Below are positions 35,921-45,189 of a DNA stretch of 64,000 nt, piece by piece; position 1 is the stretch's first letter, and each line of letters starts with the position of its first letter. The DNA is from Cryptosporangium phraense (lineage in GTDB: Bacteria; Actinomycetota; Actinomycetes; Mycobacteriales; Cryptosporangiaceae): positions 38,510-102,509 of the forward strand of contig NZ_VIRS01000026.1 in assembly GCF_006912135.1 (NCBI RefSeq), read 5' to 3'. The position numbers and the translations under genes are program-made. The notes beneath the pieces were generated by a model that saw nothing but the letters and a program-made list of their open reading frames with translations, searched no databases and was not told the origin of the DNA.

Positions 35921-37064
35921 ACTGCATGGCCTTCAGTGCCGACAGGTCCAGAGATCCGGTCTTCACGTCGGCCTCGACCGGCAGGAACACCCGCTGCACG
36001 GCGATCAGGATCGCCTCCGCGACCGTGTCGCGGAACGCCGGGTCGATCAGCCGCGGCCGGTCGATCGGCGAGCTCAGGTAGCCCAACTCGATCTGGACGG
36101 CCGGCATGCGCGTGAGCCGCAGGATCTCCCAGGTCTTCGCGTGCGTGTGGCCGTCGAGCAGCCCGGTCCGAGCCGCGATCTCCCGCTGCACGAGCCCGGC
36201 CAGCCGCTCCCCCACCGTCGAGCTGACGCCGGACCCGGTGCCGTAGTGGTAGGTCGCGACGCCGTTGGCGGCCGGGTTCGGGTTGCTGTCGATGTGCAGG
36301 CTGATCAGCAGGTCGGCCCCGAGCGTGTTGGCCAGCGCGGCCCGCTCGGCCCCGGTGCGCTCGTGGTCGCGGCCGCGGGTGAGGTCGGCCCGGACGCCGA
36401 TCGCCGAGAATCGGCCCTCGAGCCGGTTGGCCAGGTCGTAGACGAGGTTCGCCTCGGTCCAGGTCATCGGGCCGTCCTGGGCCATCATGCCCGGGTCGTT
36501 GCCGCCGTGGCCGGGGTCGATGACCACGCGCTTGCCGGAGAGCGCCGGCCCGGCGTGGTACAGCATCGCCGACTCGCGGAGCAGCTGCGGACGCCCACCG
36601 ACGACCTTGCGGCCCAGCTGGCGCAGCGCACGCATCGTCAGCGTGCCCATCGTGCCGTCGGCGGCCAGCCCGACCTCGCGCTGGAACGCGCGCAGCGCGG
36701 TCTCGGTGCGCTGGCCGAAGATGCCGTCCGCGCGGCCGACGTCGTAGCCCATCTCGAGCAGCCGCTCCTGCAGCGTCCGGACGTCGTCGCCGAGCATCGG
36801 CTCGCTCACCGAGCGGTGCAGCACCCGGTCGCCGAGCCGCCAGCGGGCGGCAACCAGCGATCGCCAGGTCTCCGGCCCGACGACGCCGTCGACGCTCAGG
36901 CCGCGGGACTGCTGGAACTCGCGCAGCGCGAGCTCGCACACCGCGTCGAACAACACGTCGTCCGGCGATTCGGGCCCGGAATCAGCGATCAACCCCAAAG
37001 TCACCAGCGTCGACTTGACCTCAGCGGCCGCCGGACCCGTGGTGCCACGCTTGATGAACTGCAT
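35913..37064 (-). CDS. cwlM: N-acetylmuramoyl-L-alanine amidase, CwlM-like
   Basis: A 383-residue protein with two N-terminal peptidoglycan-binding domains (FQQSRGLSVDGVVGPETW and LEMGYDVGRADGIFGQRTET ALRAFQREVG) and a C-terminal Amidase_3 domain. Zinc ligands and catalytic residues look present: VVIDPGHGGNDPG, TEANLVYDLANRL, DLLISLHIDSNPN and AVQIELGYLSSP. No signal peptide is seen, as in mycobacterial CwlM, a cytoplasmic regulator of MurA; the order sigM-rsmA-trxB-trxA-cwlM supports orthology. Whether it cleaves peptidoglycan or acts as a regulator cannot be decided here. The ATG at 37064 follows GGAAGGAGCGAG. Confidence 0.92.
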   Translation of the reverse strand: MQFIKRGTTGPAAAEVKSTLVTLGLIADSGPESPDDVLFDAVCELALREFQQSRGLSVDGVVGPETWRSLVAARWRLGDRVLHRSVSEPMLGDDVRTLQERLLEMGYDVGRADGIFGQRTETALRAFQREVGLAADGTMGTLTMRALRQLGRKVVGGRPQLLRESAMLYHAGPALSGKRVVIDPGHGGNDPGMMAQDGPMTWTEANLVYDLANRLEGRFSAIGVRADLTRGRDHERTGAERAALANTLGADLLISLHIDSNPNPAANGVATYHYGTGSGVSSTVGERLAGLVQREIAARTGLLDGHTHAKTWEILRLTRMPAVQIELGYLSSPIDRPRLIDPAFRDTVAEAILIAVQRVFLPVEADVKTGSLDLSALKAMQFS

Positions 37065-37283
37065 GGGGTCAGCTCGCTCCTTCCATCCGCGACCCTTCGG
37101 TCGGGGGAACCGAAAAGGGGAACCGGCCGGAGGGCTCCGGACCGGCGTAGGGCCGCGACCAACGACCGTAACGCGTCGCGGCCACGACAGCGCACCGTAG
37201 CGCGCCACGGCGAGTCGCGTGTCGGCTATGTGCCCCTGAATCGACGCTCTGTACCGCCGCGACCGGACCGTCCGAACAAAGCG

Positions 37284-37316
37284 AAAGCTCCGGTCGCAGT
37301 TCGCGACCGGAGCTTT
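37284..37316 (-). terminator. Terminator after trxA
   Basis: AAAGCTCCGGTCGC pairs perfectly with GCGACCGGAGCTTT around a 5-nt loop, 15 bases beyond the trxA stop in the direction of transcription, followed on the minus strand by CGCTTTGTTCGG. It separates trxBA from cwlM. Confidence 0.85.
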
Positions 37317-37330
37317 AGCAGGTCATAAGG

Positions 37331-37654
37331 TTACAGAGCGCTTTCGATCATCTTGACGATCTGACCCTTGGGCTGCGCGCCGATGATCGAGTTCACCTGC
37401 TCGCCCCCCTTGAACACGGTGATCGTCGGAATCGACATCACACCGTAGTCGCGGGCGGTGTTCGGGTTCTCGTCGATGTTGAGCTTGACGAGCTGGATCT
37501 GCTCACCGAGCTCGGCGGCGATCTCGTCGAGGACCGGCGAGACCTTGCGGCACGGTCCGCACCACTCGGCCCAGAAGTCGACGACGACGGGCTTGTCGCT
37601 CTGCAGGACGTCAGCGGTCCAGCTGGCGTCCGTGACGGCCTTGGCGTTACCCAT
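37331..37654 (-). CDS. trxA: Thioredoxin
   Basis: A 107-residue thioredoxin with the active site FWAEWCGPCRK (Cys32/Cys35-type pair) and the cis-proline in YGVMSIPTITVFKGGEQ. It reduces protein disulphides using TrxB. AGAAGGAGCAAGGA precedes the ATG. It lies 31 bases downstream of trxB and shares its promoter. Confidence 0.97.
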   Translation of the reverse strand: MGNAKAVTDASWTADVLQSDKPVVVDFWAEWCGPCRKVSPVLDEIAAELGEQIQLVKLNIDENPNTARDYGVMSIPTITVFKGGEQVNSIIGAQPKGQIVKMIESAL

Positions 37655-37685
37655 TCCTTGCTCCTTCTGCGGGGTGATACGGGAA

Positions 37686-38624
37686 TTACTCGGTCAGCGC
37701 GGCGACGTACTTCTCGGCGTCGAGGGCCGCCACACAACCCGTGCCGGCCGCGGTGATCGCCTGCCGGTACGTGTGGTCGACGAGGTCACCACACGCGAAC
37801 ACGCCGGGCACGTTGGTGCGGCTGCTCGGAGCGTCGACCTTCACGTAGCCCTCGGTGTCGACCTCGACCTTGCCCTCGAACAGCGCGCTACGCGGGGTGT
37901 GGCCGATCGCGATGAAGACGCCTTCGGCGTCGAGCGTCGACTCCTCGCCGGTGACGGTGTCCTTCAGGCGGACGCCGACGACCTTGCCGCCGTCACCGAG
38001 GATCTCGGTCGGGACGCTGTTGACGCGGAAGTCGATCTTGTCGTTGGCCTTGGCCCGGTCGACCATGATCTGCGAGGCGCGGAACTCGTCGCGCCGGTGG
38101 ACGATCGTCACCGTGTCGCCGAAGCGGGTGAGGAACGTCGCCTCCTCCATCGCCGAGTCGCCACCGCCGATGACCGCGATCTTCTTGTTCTTGAAGAAGA
38201 AGCCGTCACAGGTCGCACAGGCCGACACGCCGTGGCCGAGCAGTTCCTGCTCGCCGGGGATGTTCAGCGGGCGCCAGGCCGAACCGGTCGCGAGGATGAC
38301 CGCGCGGGCCTTGTACTCCCGCTGGCCGACCTTCACGGTCTTGATCGGGCCGGACAGGTCCACCTCGGTGACGTCGTCGGTCAGCAGCTCAGCGCCGAAA
38401 GCCTCGGCCTGCTTACGCATGTTGTCCATCAGGTCCGGGCCGTCGATGCCACCCGGGAAGCCGGGGAAGTTCTCGACCTCGGTGGTGGTCATCAGCGCGC
38501 CACCGGACTGGACGCCCTCGAAGACCAGCGGCTTGAGAGACGCCCGGGCGGTGTAGACGGCTGCGGTGTAGCCCGCCGGACCGGACCCGATGATGATCAC
38601 GTTCCGGATCTCTTCGCTACCCAC
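37686..38624 (-). CDS. trxB: Thioredoxin reductase
   Basis: A 312-residue FAD/NADPH reductase that recycles thioredoxin. The FAD motif is [20 protein letters not shown]; the redox-active pair is [11 protein letters not shown]; the NADPH motif is [20 protein letters not shown]; the C-terminal FAD motif is [20 protein letters not shown]. The GTG at 38624 (GSEEIRNV) follows AGGAGGAAGAC, an excellent ribosome site, so the ORF start at 38657 is rejected. A SigR-type promoter stands 32 bases upstream, so trxBA can be induced apart from sigM-rsmA. Confidence 0.97.
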   Translation of the reverse strand: MGSEEIRNVIIIGSGPAGYTAAVYTARASLKPLVFEGVQSGGALMTTTEVENFPGFPGGIDGPDLMDNMRKQAEAFGAELLTDDVTEVDLSGPIKTVKVGQREYKARAVILATGSAWRPLNIPGEQELLGHGVSACATCDGFFFKNKKIAVIGGGDSAMEEATFLTRFGDTVTIVHRRDEFRASQIMVDRAKANDKIDFRVNSVPTEILGDGGKVVGVRLKDTVTGEESTLDAEGVFIAIGHTPRSALFEGKVEVDTEGYVKVDAPSSRTNVPGVFACGDLVDHTYRQAITAAGTGCVAALDAEKYVAALTE

Positions 38625-38655
38625 GTCTTCCTCCTGATCGCCGTGACAGTCACGC

Positions 38656-38683
38656 AAACGCCATGGTAGGTGCCCGCATTCCC
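38656..38683 (-). promoter_or_regulatory. SigR/SigH-type oxidative-stress promoter of trxBA
   Basis: Read leftward, GGGAAT (38683-38678), exactly 18 bases, then GTTT (38659-38656) matches the GGAAT-N18-GTT consensus of actinobacterial SigR/SigH promoters. The -10 lies 31 bases before the trxB GTG, leaving a short leader with its ribosome site. trxBA is a known SigR regulon member in Streptomyces and of SigH in mycobacteria, which supports the call. The cognate sigma factor is not in this window. Confidence 0.8.
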
Positions 38684-38693
38684 GGGTGGCGGT

Positions 38694-39602
38694 TCAGCGT
38701 GCGACGGTGGCGCGGGCCCGTTCGTCGCCGGCTCCGCCGACGCCGCAGTCGGCTCCGGCGGCCACCACCACGAGCTGATTCGGATCGGCGTCCGGCGTGA
38801 CGATGACGATCGCGGGCGCGCCTTCGAGGGTGGCGTAGTCGACCGCCAGCGGCTCGCCGAGGCCGAGGGCGCCCAGGCAGCCGGCGAGTTCGGCCGGGTC
38901 CCGCAGGCGCCTCAGCGCGGCCGGGTACGCGGCCGACGACGCGGGTGCGGGTGCGGCCTCGGTCGAGGGTCCGGGCGCGCGCGGCGAGGCCGCTGCCTCG
39001 GTCGGCCCGGAGAGCATGGCCCGGGCCTGCGGCCCGAGTTCCCCGACCGAATACGAAATACCAGAGACGTGGACGCTTCGCGGAGCGGACGGGGCCGAGA
39101 GCACACTCGGCCCGGCCTTGCTGTCGCCGGCCGAAGACGTCGTCGCGGAGTCGTCGCTGTTGAGCGCGTTCGACCGGACCACCGACACCCCGCAGAAGCC
39201 GATCGCCACGACTGCGGCGGCGGCGGCGATCCATTGGCCGATCCTGGTGGCCCGCTCCCGGCGGGCCCGCTGCGCGCTGAGCCGGTCCGTGGACGGGTCC
39301 GACGCCACCCAAGGCCCCGCCGGGCCGTCCTCGTCGGTCTCAGCGGCCCGGGCGGCGGGCTGAGCGGTGGGCTGGAGCGGCGGCTCGGCGGCCAGCGCCG
39401 CGTCGAGGCGCATGGCGACGTCGTCGGGCATCGAGACGTCGGGCAGGTCGCCGAGCGCGGTCGTGACCGCGGTCAGCTGCCGATAGGCGTCGGCCCACTC
39501 CTGGTCGTCGGCGATGCGGCCGGCCACCACATCGGCGTCCGGAGTGCCGTCGAGGAGGCCCTCGGCGTAGTCCGCCAGCTGATCGAGTTCGGACGGTGTC
39601 AC
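38694..39602 (-). CDS. rsmA: Membrane anti-sigma factor, partner of SigM
   Basis: A 302-residue protein: a cytoplasmic N-terminal part (MTPSELDQLADYAEGLLDGT, residues 1-119), one transmembrane helix (about residues 121-142, IGQWIAAAAAVVAIGFCGVS) and an extracytoplasmic C-terminal region of about 160 residues. No HxxxCxxC zinc motif is present. It overlaps sigM by four bases, and the sigM-antisigma-trxB-trxA order matches mycobacteria, where the product (RsmA) restrains SigM. The outer domain presumably senses the envelope signal. Confidence 0.88.
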   Translation of the reverse strand: MTPSELDQLADYAEGLLDGTPDADVVAGRIADDQEWADAYRQLTAVTTALGDLPDVSMPDDVAMRLDAALAAEPPLQPTAQPAARAAETDEDGPAGPWVASDPSTDRLSAQRARRERATRIGQWIAAAAAVVAIGFCGVSVVRSNALNSDDSATTSSAGDSKAGPSVLSAPSAPRSVHVSGISYSVGELGPQARAMLSGPTEAAASPRAPGPSTEAAPAPASSAAYPAALRRLRDPAELAGCLGALGLGEPLAVDYATLEGAPAIVIVTPDADPNQLVVVAAGADCGVGGAGDERARATVAR

Positions 39603-40195
39603 CGAGCACCTCCTTCCGTGGGTTCGACGTGTTGTCCGCCGTCGGGGTTCCGTAGATGCCCGAGGCGCAGCGCGAGCCGGGCCCTCCCCCGGGCGCAGCG
39701 GCTCTTCACCGTGCCGACCGCCACCCCCAGCATCTCCGCGACGTCGGCGACCGGGTGGCCCTGGACGTCGACCAGCACCAGGGCGATGCGCTGCTCGTCC
39801 GGGAGCTCGGCCAGCGCGGCCTGCACGTCGATCGCCGTTTCACGTGAAGCAATCGGGTCGTTCGGCGCGGCCGGTGCGCGGTCGTCCTCGGGGAGCGGCA
39901 CCGTCGGGCGGGCCTGGCGCCGACGTACCCGGTCGAGGCAGGCGTTGACCACGATCCGGTGCATCCAGGTCGTGACGGCCGCCTCACCGCGGTAACTGGC
40001 CGCCGACCGGTAGGCGGAGAGCAGCGCGTCCTGGAGAGCGTCGGCGGCGTCGTCGGCGTTGCCGATCGTCCGGAGGGCGACGGCCCAGAGCCGGTCCCGG
40101 TGTCGCCGCACGAGCTCGGCGAAGGCGTCGGGGTCCCCCTGCACGTGGGCGTGCAGCAGGCCCCGGTCGTCGAGCCCGCTGTGCGGCGGTCGCAT
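39599..40195 (-). CDS. sigM: ECF RNA polymerase sigma factor SigM
   Basis: A 198-residue ECF sigma factor. Region 2 covers FAELVRRHRDRLWAVALRTI to EAAVTTWMHRIVVNACLDRV RRR with the ADDAADALQDALLSAYRSAA core-binding helix; region 4 is LAELPDEQRIALVLVDVQGH followed by PVADVAEMLGVAVGTVKSRC ARGRARL. The ATG at 40195 gives a normal ECF length. A one-mismatch parS-like site (GTTTCACGTGAAGC, 39837-39850) lies in the linker between regions 2 and 4. It is followed by its anti-sigma factor and trxBA. Confidence 0.95.
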   Translation of the reverse strand: MRPPHSGLDDRGLLHAHVQGDPDAFAELVRRHRDRLWAVALRTIGNADDAADALQDALLSAYRSAASYRGEAAVTTWMHRIVVNACLDRVRRRQARPTVPLPEDDRAPAAPNDPIASRETAIDVQAALAELPDEQRIALVLVDVQGHPVADVAEMLGVAVGTVKSRCARGRARLALRLGHLRNPDGGQHVEPTEGGAR

Positions 40196-40239
40196 GGACG
40201 CAGAGAGTAGAGCCTGCCGGCCACCGGAAGGTGGACGGC

Positions 40240-41655
40240 TCAGCTCTTGACCGTGATCTCGGAGATGGCGACCTGGTACTTACCGCGGTCGTTCGTCCCG
40301 GTGTCGGTGAGCCAGACGACCAGGAACGGTGTGCTGACCGGCTTCGAGAGCTTCACCGTGGTGCTGCCCGAGGAGGACGACTGCGACGGAGCGATCACCT
40401 TGTAGGGGGTGATGTCGGTCGGCTGCGAACTCGGCTGCTCGGTACCGGCCCGCAACTCGAAGGTCGCGCCCGCGTGGTCGAACCCGATCGTGACGCTGGA
40501 GACGTTCTTGTTGCCGCCCAGATCGAGCACGATGCCCATGCCCGGCTTGAAGTTGCCCAGCTTCGCGCTCTTGTACTGGTCGGTCTTCCACGACGTGCTC
40601 GTCTTGCCGTCGATGGCGTTCTCGAGGTCCTTCGCTTCCGCGAAGTCGCCGTCCGGCGGATCGAGCAGCGTCGCCCGGACGATCTTCACCGGGCCGCCGG
40701 TGGCCTGGGCCGGTGCGGACGTGCTGGGCTTGGTCGACGGACCCGACCCCTCGTCACCGCCACCGAAGTTCGGCAGCCCCAGCGCCGCGACGCCGACGAT
40801 GACGCCGATCACGACCAGCACGCCGACGACGAGCACGCCGATACGCGTCCAGCGCGGGCCGCCGGTGTCGGGCTCGGGCGCCAGCACGGCCAGCGCGCTC
40901 AATGCCGGGTCGGCGACGTCGTACCGGCGCAGTTCGCTCGCCAGATCGGCGGCGGTGGGCGGCGGCACGGCCGGGTCGAGCAGGTCCATCGTCAGCGCGT
41001 CGAGGTAACCCGGGATGCCGGCCCGGATCTGACGCGGCGAGCACATCCGTCCGTCGACGCGGGTGGCGTCGGGCAGGCCGGTGCGGTGCGGGGGAAGTAC
41101 GTCCGGCCACTGACCGGTCAGGCCCGCGTAGAGCAGGCCGCCGAGGGCCCTGATGTCGGACGGCTGTTGCCCCGGCCCACCCAGGTGGAGATCGACGAGC
41201 GTCACCTCGTCGTCGTTACCGATGAGGACCGTCGACGGCGTGAGGTTGCCGTGGGCGTGGCCGGTGGCGTGGATGCCGGCGAGCGCGTCGGCCGTGTTGC
41301 GGACGAGCGCGGCCGCGCGCGCCGGATGCAGTGGACCGGCGGCGAGCGTGTCGAACAACGTCTGGCCGTGGACCCACTCGCGGACGACGTAGGCACGCGG
41401 GCCCTCGTCGACGGCGTCGTAGACCCCGATCACCGACGGATGGACGATGCGCCCGGCGGCAACCGCCTCGGCGATCATCTGTTCGGCGGCTTCTCCGCCC
41501 GGAACCCGCAGTTCGATGGAGACCGTGCGGTTGAGCAGATTGTCGGTACCCCGCCAGAGTGCGTGCCCGGACGCCGCATCGGCGTACAGAGCCTCTTCCA
41601 GCCGGTACCGGCCCGCCAGCACCTCGCCCTGAACGGGCGCGCCGACCTGTGTCAC
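40240..41655 (-). CDS. Membrane pseudokinase with extracellular discoidin-like domain
   Basis: A 471-residue protein. Residues about 15-245 follow the Ser/Thr kinase fold (LAGRYRLEEALYADAASGHA, AYVVREWVHGQTLFDTL) but lack a glycine-rich loop. The catalytic HRD is HGN (HGNLTPSTVLIG) and DFG is DLH, so it should be inactive. A transmembrane helix (RIGVLVVGVLVVIGVIVGVA) and an extracellular domain (FAEAKDLENAIDGKTSTSW) follow. In mycobacteria the corresponding pseudokinase is fused to MurJ and, when phosphorylated, recruits FhaA; here it is a separate gene, two genes from murJ. The GTG at 41655 has GGGAGGG; an ATG at 41730 is possible. Confidence 0.9.
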   Translation of the reverse strand: MTQVGAPVQGEVLAGRYRLEEALYADAASGHALWRGTDNLLNRTVSIELRVPGGEAAEQMIAEAVAAGRIVHPSVIGVYDAVDEGPRAYVVREWVHGQTLFDTLAAGPLHPARAAALVRNTADALAGIHATGHAHGNLTPSTVLIGNDDEVTLVDLHLGGPGQQPSDIRALGGLLYAGLTGQWPDVLPPHRTGLPDATRVDGRMCSPRQIRAGIPGYLDALTMDLLDPAVPPPTAADLASELRRYDVADPALSALAVLAPEPDTGGPRWTRIGVLVVGVLVVIGVIVGVAALGLPNFGGGDEGSGPSTKPSTSAPAQATGGPVKIVRATLLDPPDGDFAEAKDLENAIDGKTSTSWKTDQYKSAKLGNFKPGMGIVLDLGGNKNVSSVTIGFDHAGATFELRAGTEQPSSQPTDITPYKVIAPSQSSSSGSTTVKLSKPVSTPFLVVWLTDTGTNDRGKYQVAISEITVKS

Positions 41656-41947
41656 AACCCGCCCTCCCGCAGTATCGACCGCTCCGCCCCTCAGGGTAGG
41701 CCGTGCGGCGGCTACTGGGGACAGGTCCATCCTGCCTGTTCCGGCGCGTCGTACGCCACAGGATGAACAGCACTCATAACGAGTGAGTGATCTCGGCGAT
41801 CACGTTAGCGCGGCGATGCACGTCGGTCCGAGGTGGCCCGATCGGGTGTCGCGGCAGTTCACACCGGTCGGGAACGACCGCGGGGCGGTCCCGGCGCTCG
41901 CGCACCGGTCCCGCCCCGCTGTGTCTCACCCAAGAAAATTCTCAGAC

Positions 41948-42820
41948 TCAGACGAGACGGCGGACGACGTACGTGTTGCTCCAGATCTTGCGCTTCGCCA
42001 CCGGCTGGCCGGTCGTCGACGCGTCCCACATGTAGCTGCCGCCGGCGTAGATGGCGGCGTGGGAGTAGTAGCTACCGCTACCGAACAGGATCAGGTCGCC
42101 GGGCAGCTTCGCCGACTTGCTGACCGCGCGCCCGTACTTCGTCTGCTGGGTCGCGCTGTGCGGCAGGCTCTTCCCGAACTGCTTGTAGACGTACTGGGTC
42201 AGGCCCGAGCAGTCGAAGTTGTTCGGGCCGGCCGCGCCGAACTTGTACATCTTGCCGGCCTGACGAGCCGCGGCCTTGACGACCGCGTTCCCGTTCGACA
42301 CCGCCTTGACGTAGTGGTTCGGCGACAGCGTCTTGTGCGCGCTGGTGACGGCCAGCACCACTCGCCAGTTCGAGTTCCCGCCGATGGTGACGGTCCACTC
42401 GATCTGACCGGACTTGCGCGCGGTCTTCGTGCTGACCGACTTCCAGCCCGCGCTGGACTGGTACTGCAGCGTGAACTTCTTGAACGACGCGGGGTTACCG
42501 CTGACCGTCCCGATCGCGTGCAGCGTCGTCCGTGACCCGGTGCCGACGGACGTGGCTCCGGAGAGCCGTGCGCTGGCCGAATCCGCCGCCGCAGCCGGAG
42601 AGGCAGCGACACCGATCAGACCAACACCGAGGGATCCTGCGAGGACTCCGGCCACCACGGTCGCGCGCCGGGAGGCGGCGCGGTGTTTGGGGCCAGAGGT
42701 TGCGCGGTGGCGAGCACCGCCGGTGGTTTTGTCCGCGTACGAGACAGACTGATCCAATTCATCAGAACGTTCGTACTGTTTCGCGGGCAGGGCACACCGA
42801 GGGGAATGCACCGTATGCAA
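41948..42820 (-). CDS. Secreted NlpC/P60 endopeptidase
   Basis: About 290 residues. After a hydrophilic N terminus comes a signal sequence (RRATVVAGVLAGSLGVGLIG, with a cut likely after ASPAAAA); residues about 85-170 are a beta-rich domain; the NlpC/P60 domain has catalytic Cys in NNFDCSGLTQYVYKQFGKSL and His in YYSHAAIYAGGSYMWDAS. Such enzymes cut the peptidoglycan stem peptide. A TTG at 42820 with AGGAAGGA six bases before it is the best start; the frame open to 43000 runs through the riboswitch and is not coding. Expression should respond to cyclic di-AMP. Confidence 0.9.
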   Translation of the reverse strand: MHTVHSPRCALPAKQYERSDELDQSVSYADKTTGGARHRATSGPKHRAASRRATVVAGVLAGSLGVGLIGVAASPAAAADSASARLSGATSVGTGSRTTLHAIGTVSGNPASFKKFTLQYQSSAGWKSVSTKTARKSGQIEWTVTIGGNSNWRVVLAVTSAHKTLSPNHYVKAVSNGNAVVKAAARQAGKMYKFGAAGPNNFDCSGLTQYVYKQFGKSLPHSATQQTKYGRAVSKSAKLPGDLILFGSGSYYSHAAIYAGGSYMWDASTTGQPVAKRKIWSNTYVVRRLV

Positions 42821-42837
42821 GGAGATTCCTTCCTGCA

Positions 42838-43005
42838 CGCCTGCGAGGTGAGCTGTCGGGTTCGGGCGGGAAGGTTGATTGCCCGGCCGCGTGCTGTGCG
42901 GCTTCACCCCAGGGGTCGCACTCGGAATCGTGGTTCCGGCGACCCCGAACTTCTTGGGTCCCCCGTCCCTGTCCATTTGGTTGGCTACTCGAAGGGACAC
43001 CGCGG
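42838..43005 (-). ncRNA. Cyclic di-AMP riboswitch (ydaO/yuaA type)
   Basis: Read leftward, the leader contains ACGGGGGACCCAAGAA, a GGGGTGAAGCCGC stretch, GGCCGGGCAATC, then CCCGACAGCTCACCTCGCAGG CG immediately before the ribosome site. These are the conserved blocks, in order, of the ydaO riboswitch, which in actinobacteria controls cell-wall hydrolases such as Rpf and NlpC/P60 proteins. Its 3' edge lies 18 bases before the TTG start, so it may act on translation or termination. The 5' boundary is approximate. Confidence 0.85.
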
Positions 43006-43407
43006 ATCTCGTGGACAGGGCTCGGCGTGCGAATCCTGCGGTGTGCGCGGCGTGGCTGCCGCGTCAGTTGCCGCGAAGAACTGAACCTGCGCCTCGTGGG
43101 AGTTGCCAGTGCTTTGCGACGTGCATCACAGTCGATCTGTGAAGTTAGTACGACTTCACGCCGATTTCACGTACCGCTGATGTGGTTCTCGTCGCGTCGC
43201 GAGTCGGTGACACAACGCTGTGCAACCCGTGACGGGTTGGAAAATCGAACCGGACGAACGACCGGCTATCTCACAGGGCGTAGTGGGCGTCGACAACCAC
43301 TACCTACGGTATCCGCAGGGTGGCGTTCGTCACGGAAATACCGCGGCGGTTGTGGATAACCGTCAGTGTTTAGAACTACACCGCGTCGACGGTTACCGTC
43401 CGAGACG
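43006..43407. promoter_or_regulatory. Promoter region of the NlpC/P60 gene
   Basis: About 400 noncoding bases between murJ and the riboswitch. Contents: GGTTGTGGATAACC at 43349-43362, holding an exact DnaA box complement (TGTGGATAA, 43351-43359). No ORF is supportable. The leftward promoter of the riboswitch transcript must lie here. Confidence 0.6.
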
Positions 43408-45189
43408 TCAGCGGCCGGGTAGGCGTCGTTTCACGGTGTCAGCGAGCTCGACGACTTCGGCGACCCGGAGCCGGAGAGCCAGAACCGCGTAGACGCCTAC
43501 CAGGACGATCCCCGCGACGACCAGCGAGACGAATGAACCCGCCTTGCCGATGCCCAGCGCGGCCTGGATGCCGTACGCGACGCCCCAGCTGATCAGGCCG
43601 GCGACCGCGGCCGCGATCCCGAGGCGGCTCAGCGTCCGCGTCACGGCCATCGTCTCCAGGCCGCCCAGGCTGCGCTTCAGGTACCGCCCCGACACGAACA
43701 CCGCGACGAGGTACGAGACCGTGTTACCGCACTGCAGCCCGACGACGACGTAGTCGGTCGGCACGAAGAACAGCACGCCCAGGTCGAACGCGAGCTTGGC
43801 CACGACGACCGGGATGTTCAGCAGCGCGGGCGTCCTCGTGTCGCGCAGGGCGTAGAACGCGAAGATCTGCATCTGGCTGATCGCGAACGGCACCAGGCCG
43901 ATAGCGGCCGCCATCGTCGCGTAGCCGGTCGCGATCGCCTGGTCCTGGCTGAAGTGGCCCCAGCGGAACGCGGTCACCGCCAGCGGGATGCCCAGGACGA
44001 GATACGCCGCCGTAGCGGGCACCAGGACGACCGAGGAGAGGCGCGCGCCGAGCGAGAGGTTCCGGGTCACCTCGGGGAAGTTCCGGTCGGCCGCGGCCGA
44101 GCTCATCCTGGGCAGCAGCGCGGTGAGGATGCTCACCGCGACGATCCCGTGGACCATCATGAACAACAGGAACGCGTTGTTGTGGATGAGCGGGCCCGGG
44201 CCGCCCCGGGTGCCCGCGTAGTTCGCGATCTTGATTACCGGAAGCACGCCGAGCTGACTGACGCCGACGTAGACGAACATCCAGGCGCCGAGCCGGGCCG
44301 CCTCACCCAGGCCGGAGCCGCGCAGATCGAACCGCCACTTCCAGCGGAAGCCGACCTTGCGCAGCGACGGCCACAGCACGAAGGCCTGGAGCGCGATACC
44401 GAGCGTGGTGCCGACGCCGAGCACCGCGACCTGGGCGCCGGTGATCGTCGAGGGGCTCAGCGTCGCCGGGCCGGGCATCAGCAGGAACACGACCGCGGTG
44501 GTGACGACCGTGACGTTGTTCAGGATCGGCGCCCAGGCCGGCGCGGCGAACTCGTTCCGGGTGTTCAGCACGGCGCCCAGCAGCGCGGACAGACCGTAGA
44601 AGAAGATCTCGGGAAGAAGTAGGTAGGCCAGCATCGTCGTCAGGTGCCGGCTGGCGTCGGTCGAACGATCGTTGGCGAAGAACGCGGTCAGCAGCGGCGC
44701 CGCGATGAGCGCCAGCACCGTGGCCGCGCCGAGCAACAGCGTCGCCGCGGTGAGCAGCTTGTGGGTGAACGCCTCGCCGCCGTCGGCGTCCCGCTTCTTG
44801 GCCGCGACCAGCAGCGGCACGACGACGCTGGTGAGGATGCCGCCGAGCAGGAACTCGTACAGCATGTTCGGGATCGTGTTCGAGACCTGGTAGGCATCAC
44901 CGACCAGGCCGCCGCCGATCGCGGCGCCGATCGCCGCGGTGCGGATGAACCCGGTGGCGCGCGAGATCAGGCTGAAGATCGCCATGACGCCGCTGGAGCG
45001 GGCGACGCTGCGCGTGCCGGCCTCGGCCGGGGGCTCCTCCGGCGGGATCTGCTCGGGGATCACCGGCAGGACGGCGGTCGGCTCGTCCATCGCCGAGGCC
45101 GCGGGCAGGACGACCGTGGAGTCCGGGTCGTACGGGTTCGAGCGGGGGCGACGCAGGTCGAAGTCCCTCGGCTCGGGACCCGCGCTCAC
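43408..45189 (-). CDS. murJ: Lipid II flippase MurJ
   Basis: A 593-residue MurJ/MviN-family protein of the MOP superfamily with about 14 transmembrane helices. The N-terminal 65 residues are cytoplasmic and Pro-rich; the membrane part starts [27 protein letters not shown], with [20 protein letters not shown] containing the conserved functional loop. It moves lipid II to the outer leaflet. Unlike mycobacterial MviN it lacks the C-terminal pseudokinase, which is encoded separately at 40240-41655. The GTG overlaps the upstream NUDIX stop by four bases. Confidence 0.95.
   Translation of the reverse strand: MSAGPEPRDFDLRRPRSNPYDPDSTVVLPAASAMDEPTAVLPVIPEQIPPEEPPAEAGTRSVARSSGVMAIFSLISRATGFIRTAAIGAAIGGGLVGDAYQVSNTIPNMLYEFLLGGILTSVVVPLLVAAKKRDADGGEAFTHKLLTAATLLLGAATVLALIAAPLLTAFFANDRSTDASRHLTTMLAYLLLPEIFFYGLSALLGAVLNTRNEFAAPAWAPILNNVTVVTTAVVFLLMPGPATLSPSTITGAQVAVLGVGTTLGIALQAFVLWPSLRKVGFRWKWRFDLRGSGLGEAARLGAWMFVYVGVSQLGVLPVIKIANYAGTRGGPGPLIHNNAFLLFMMVHGIVAVSILTALLPRMSSAAADRNFPEVTRNLSLGARLSSVVLVPATAAYLVLGIPLAVTAFRWGHFSQDQAIATGYATMAAAIGLVPFAISQMQIFAFYALRDTRTPALLNIPVVVAKLAFDLGVLFFVPTDYVVVGLQCGNTVSYLVAVFVSGRYLKRSLGGLETMAVTRTLSRLGIAAAVAGLISWGVAYGIQAALGIGKAGSFVSLVVAGIVLVGVYAVLALRLRVAEVVELADTVKRRLPGR

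Noticed and set aside
42821..43000. N-terminal extension of the NlpC/P60 ORF
   Set aside because: The DNA matches the cyclic di-AMP riboswitch and the ribosome site lies just before 42820.
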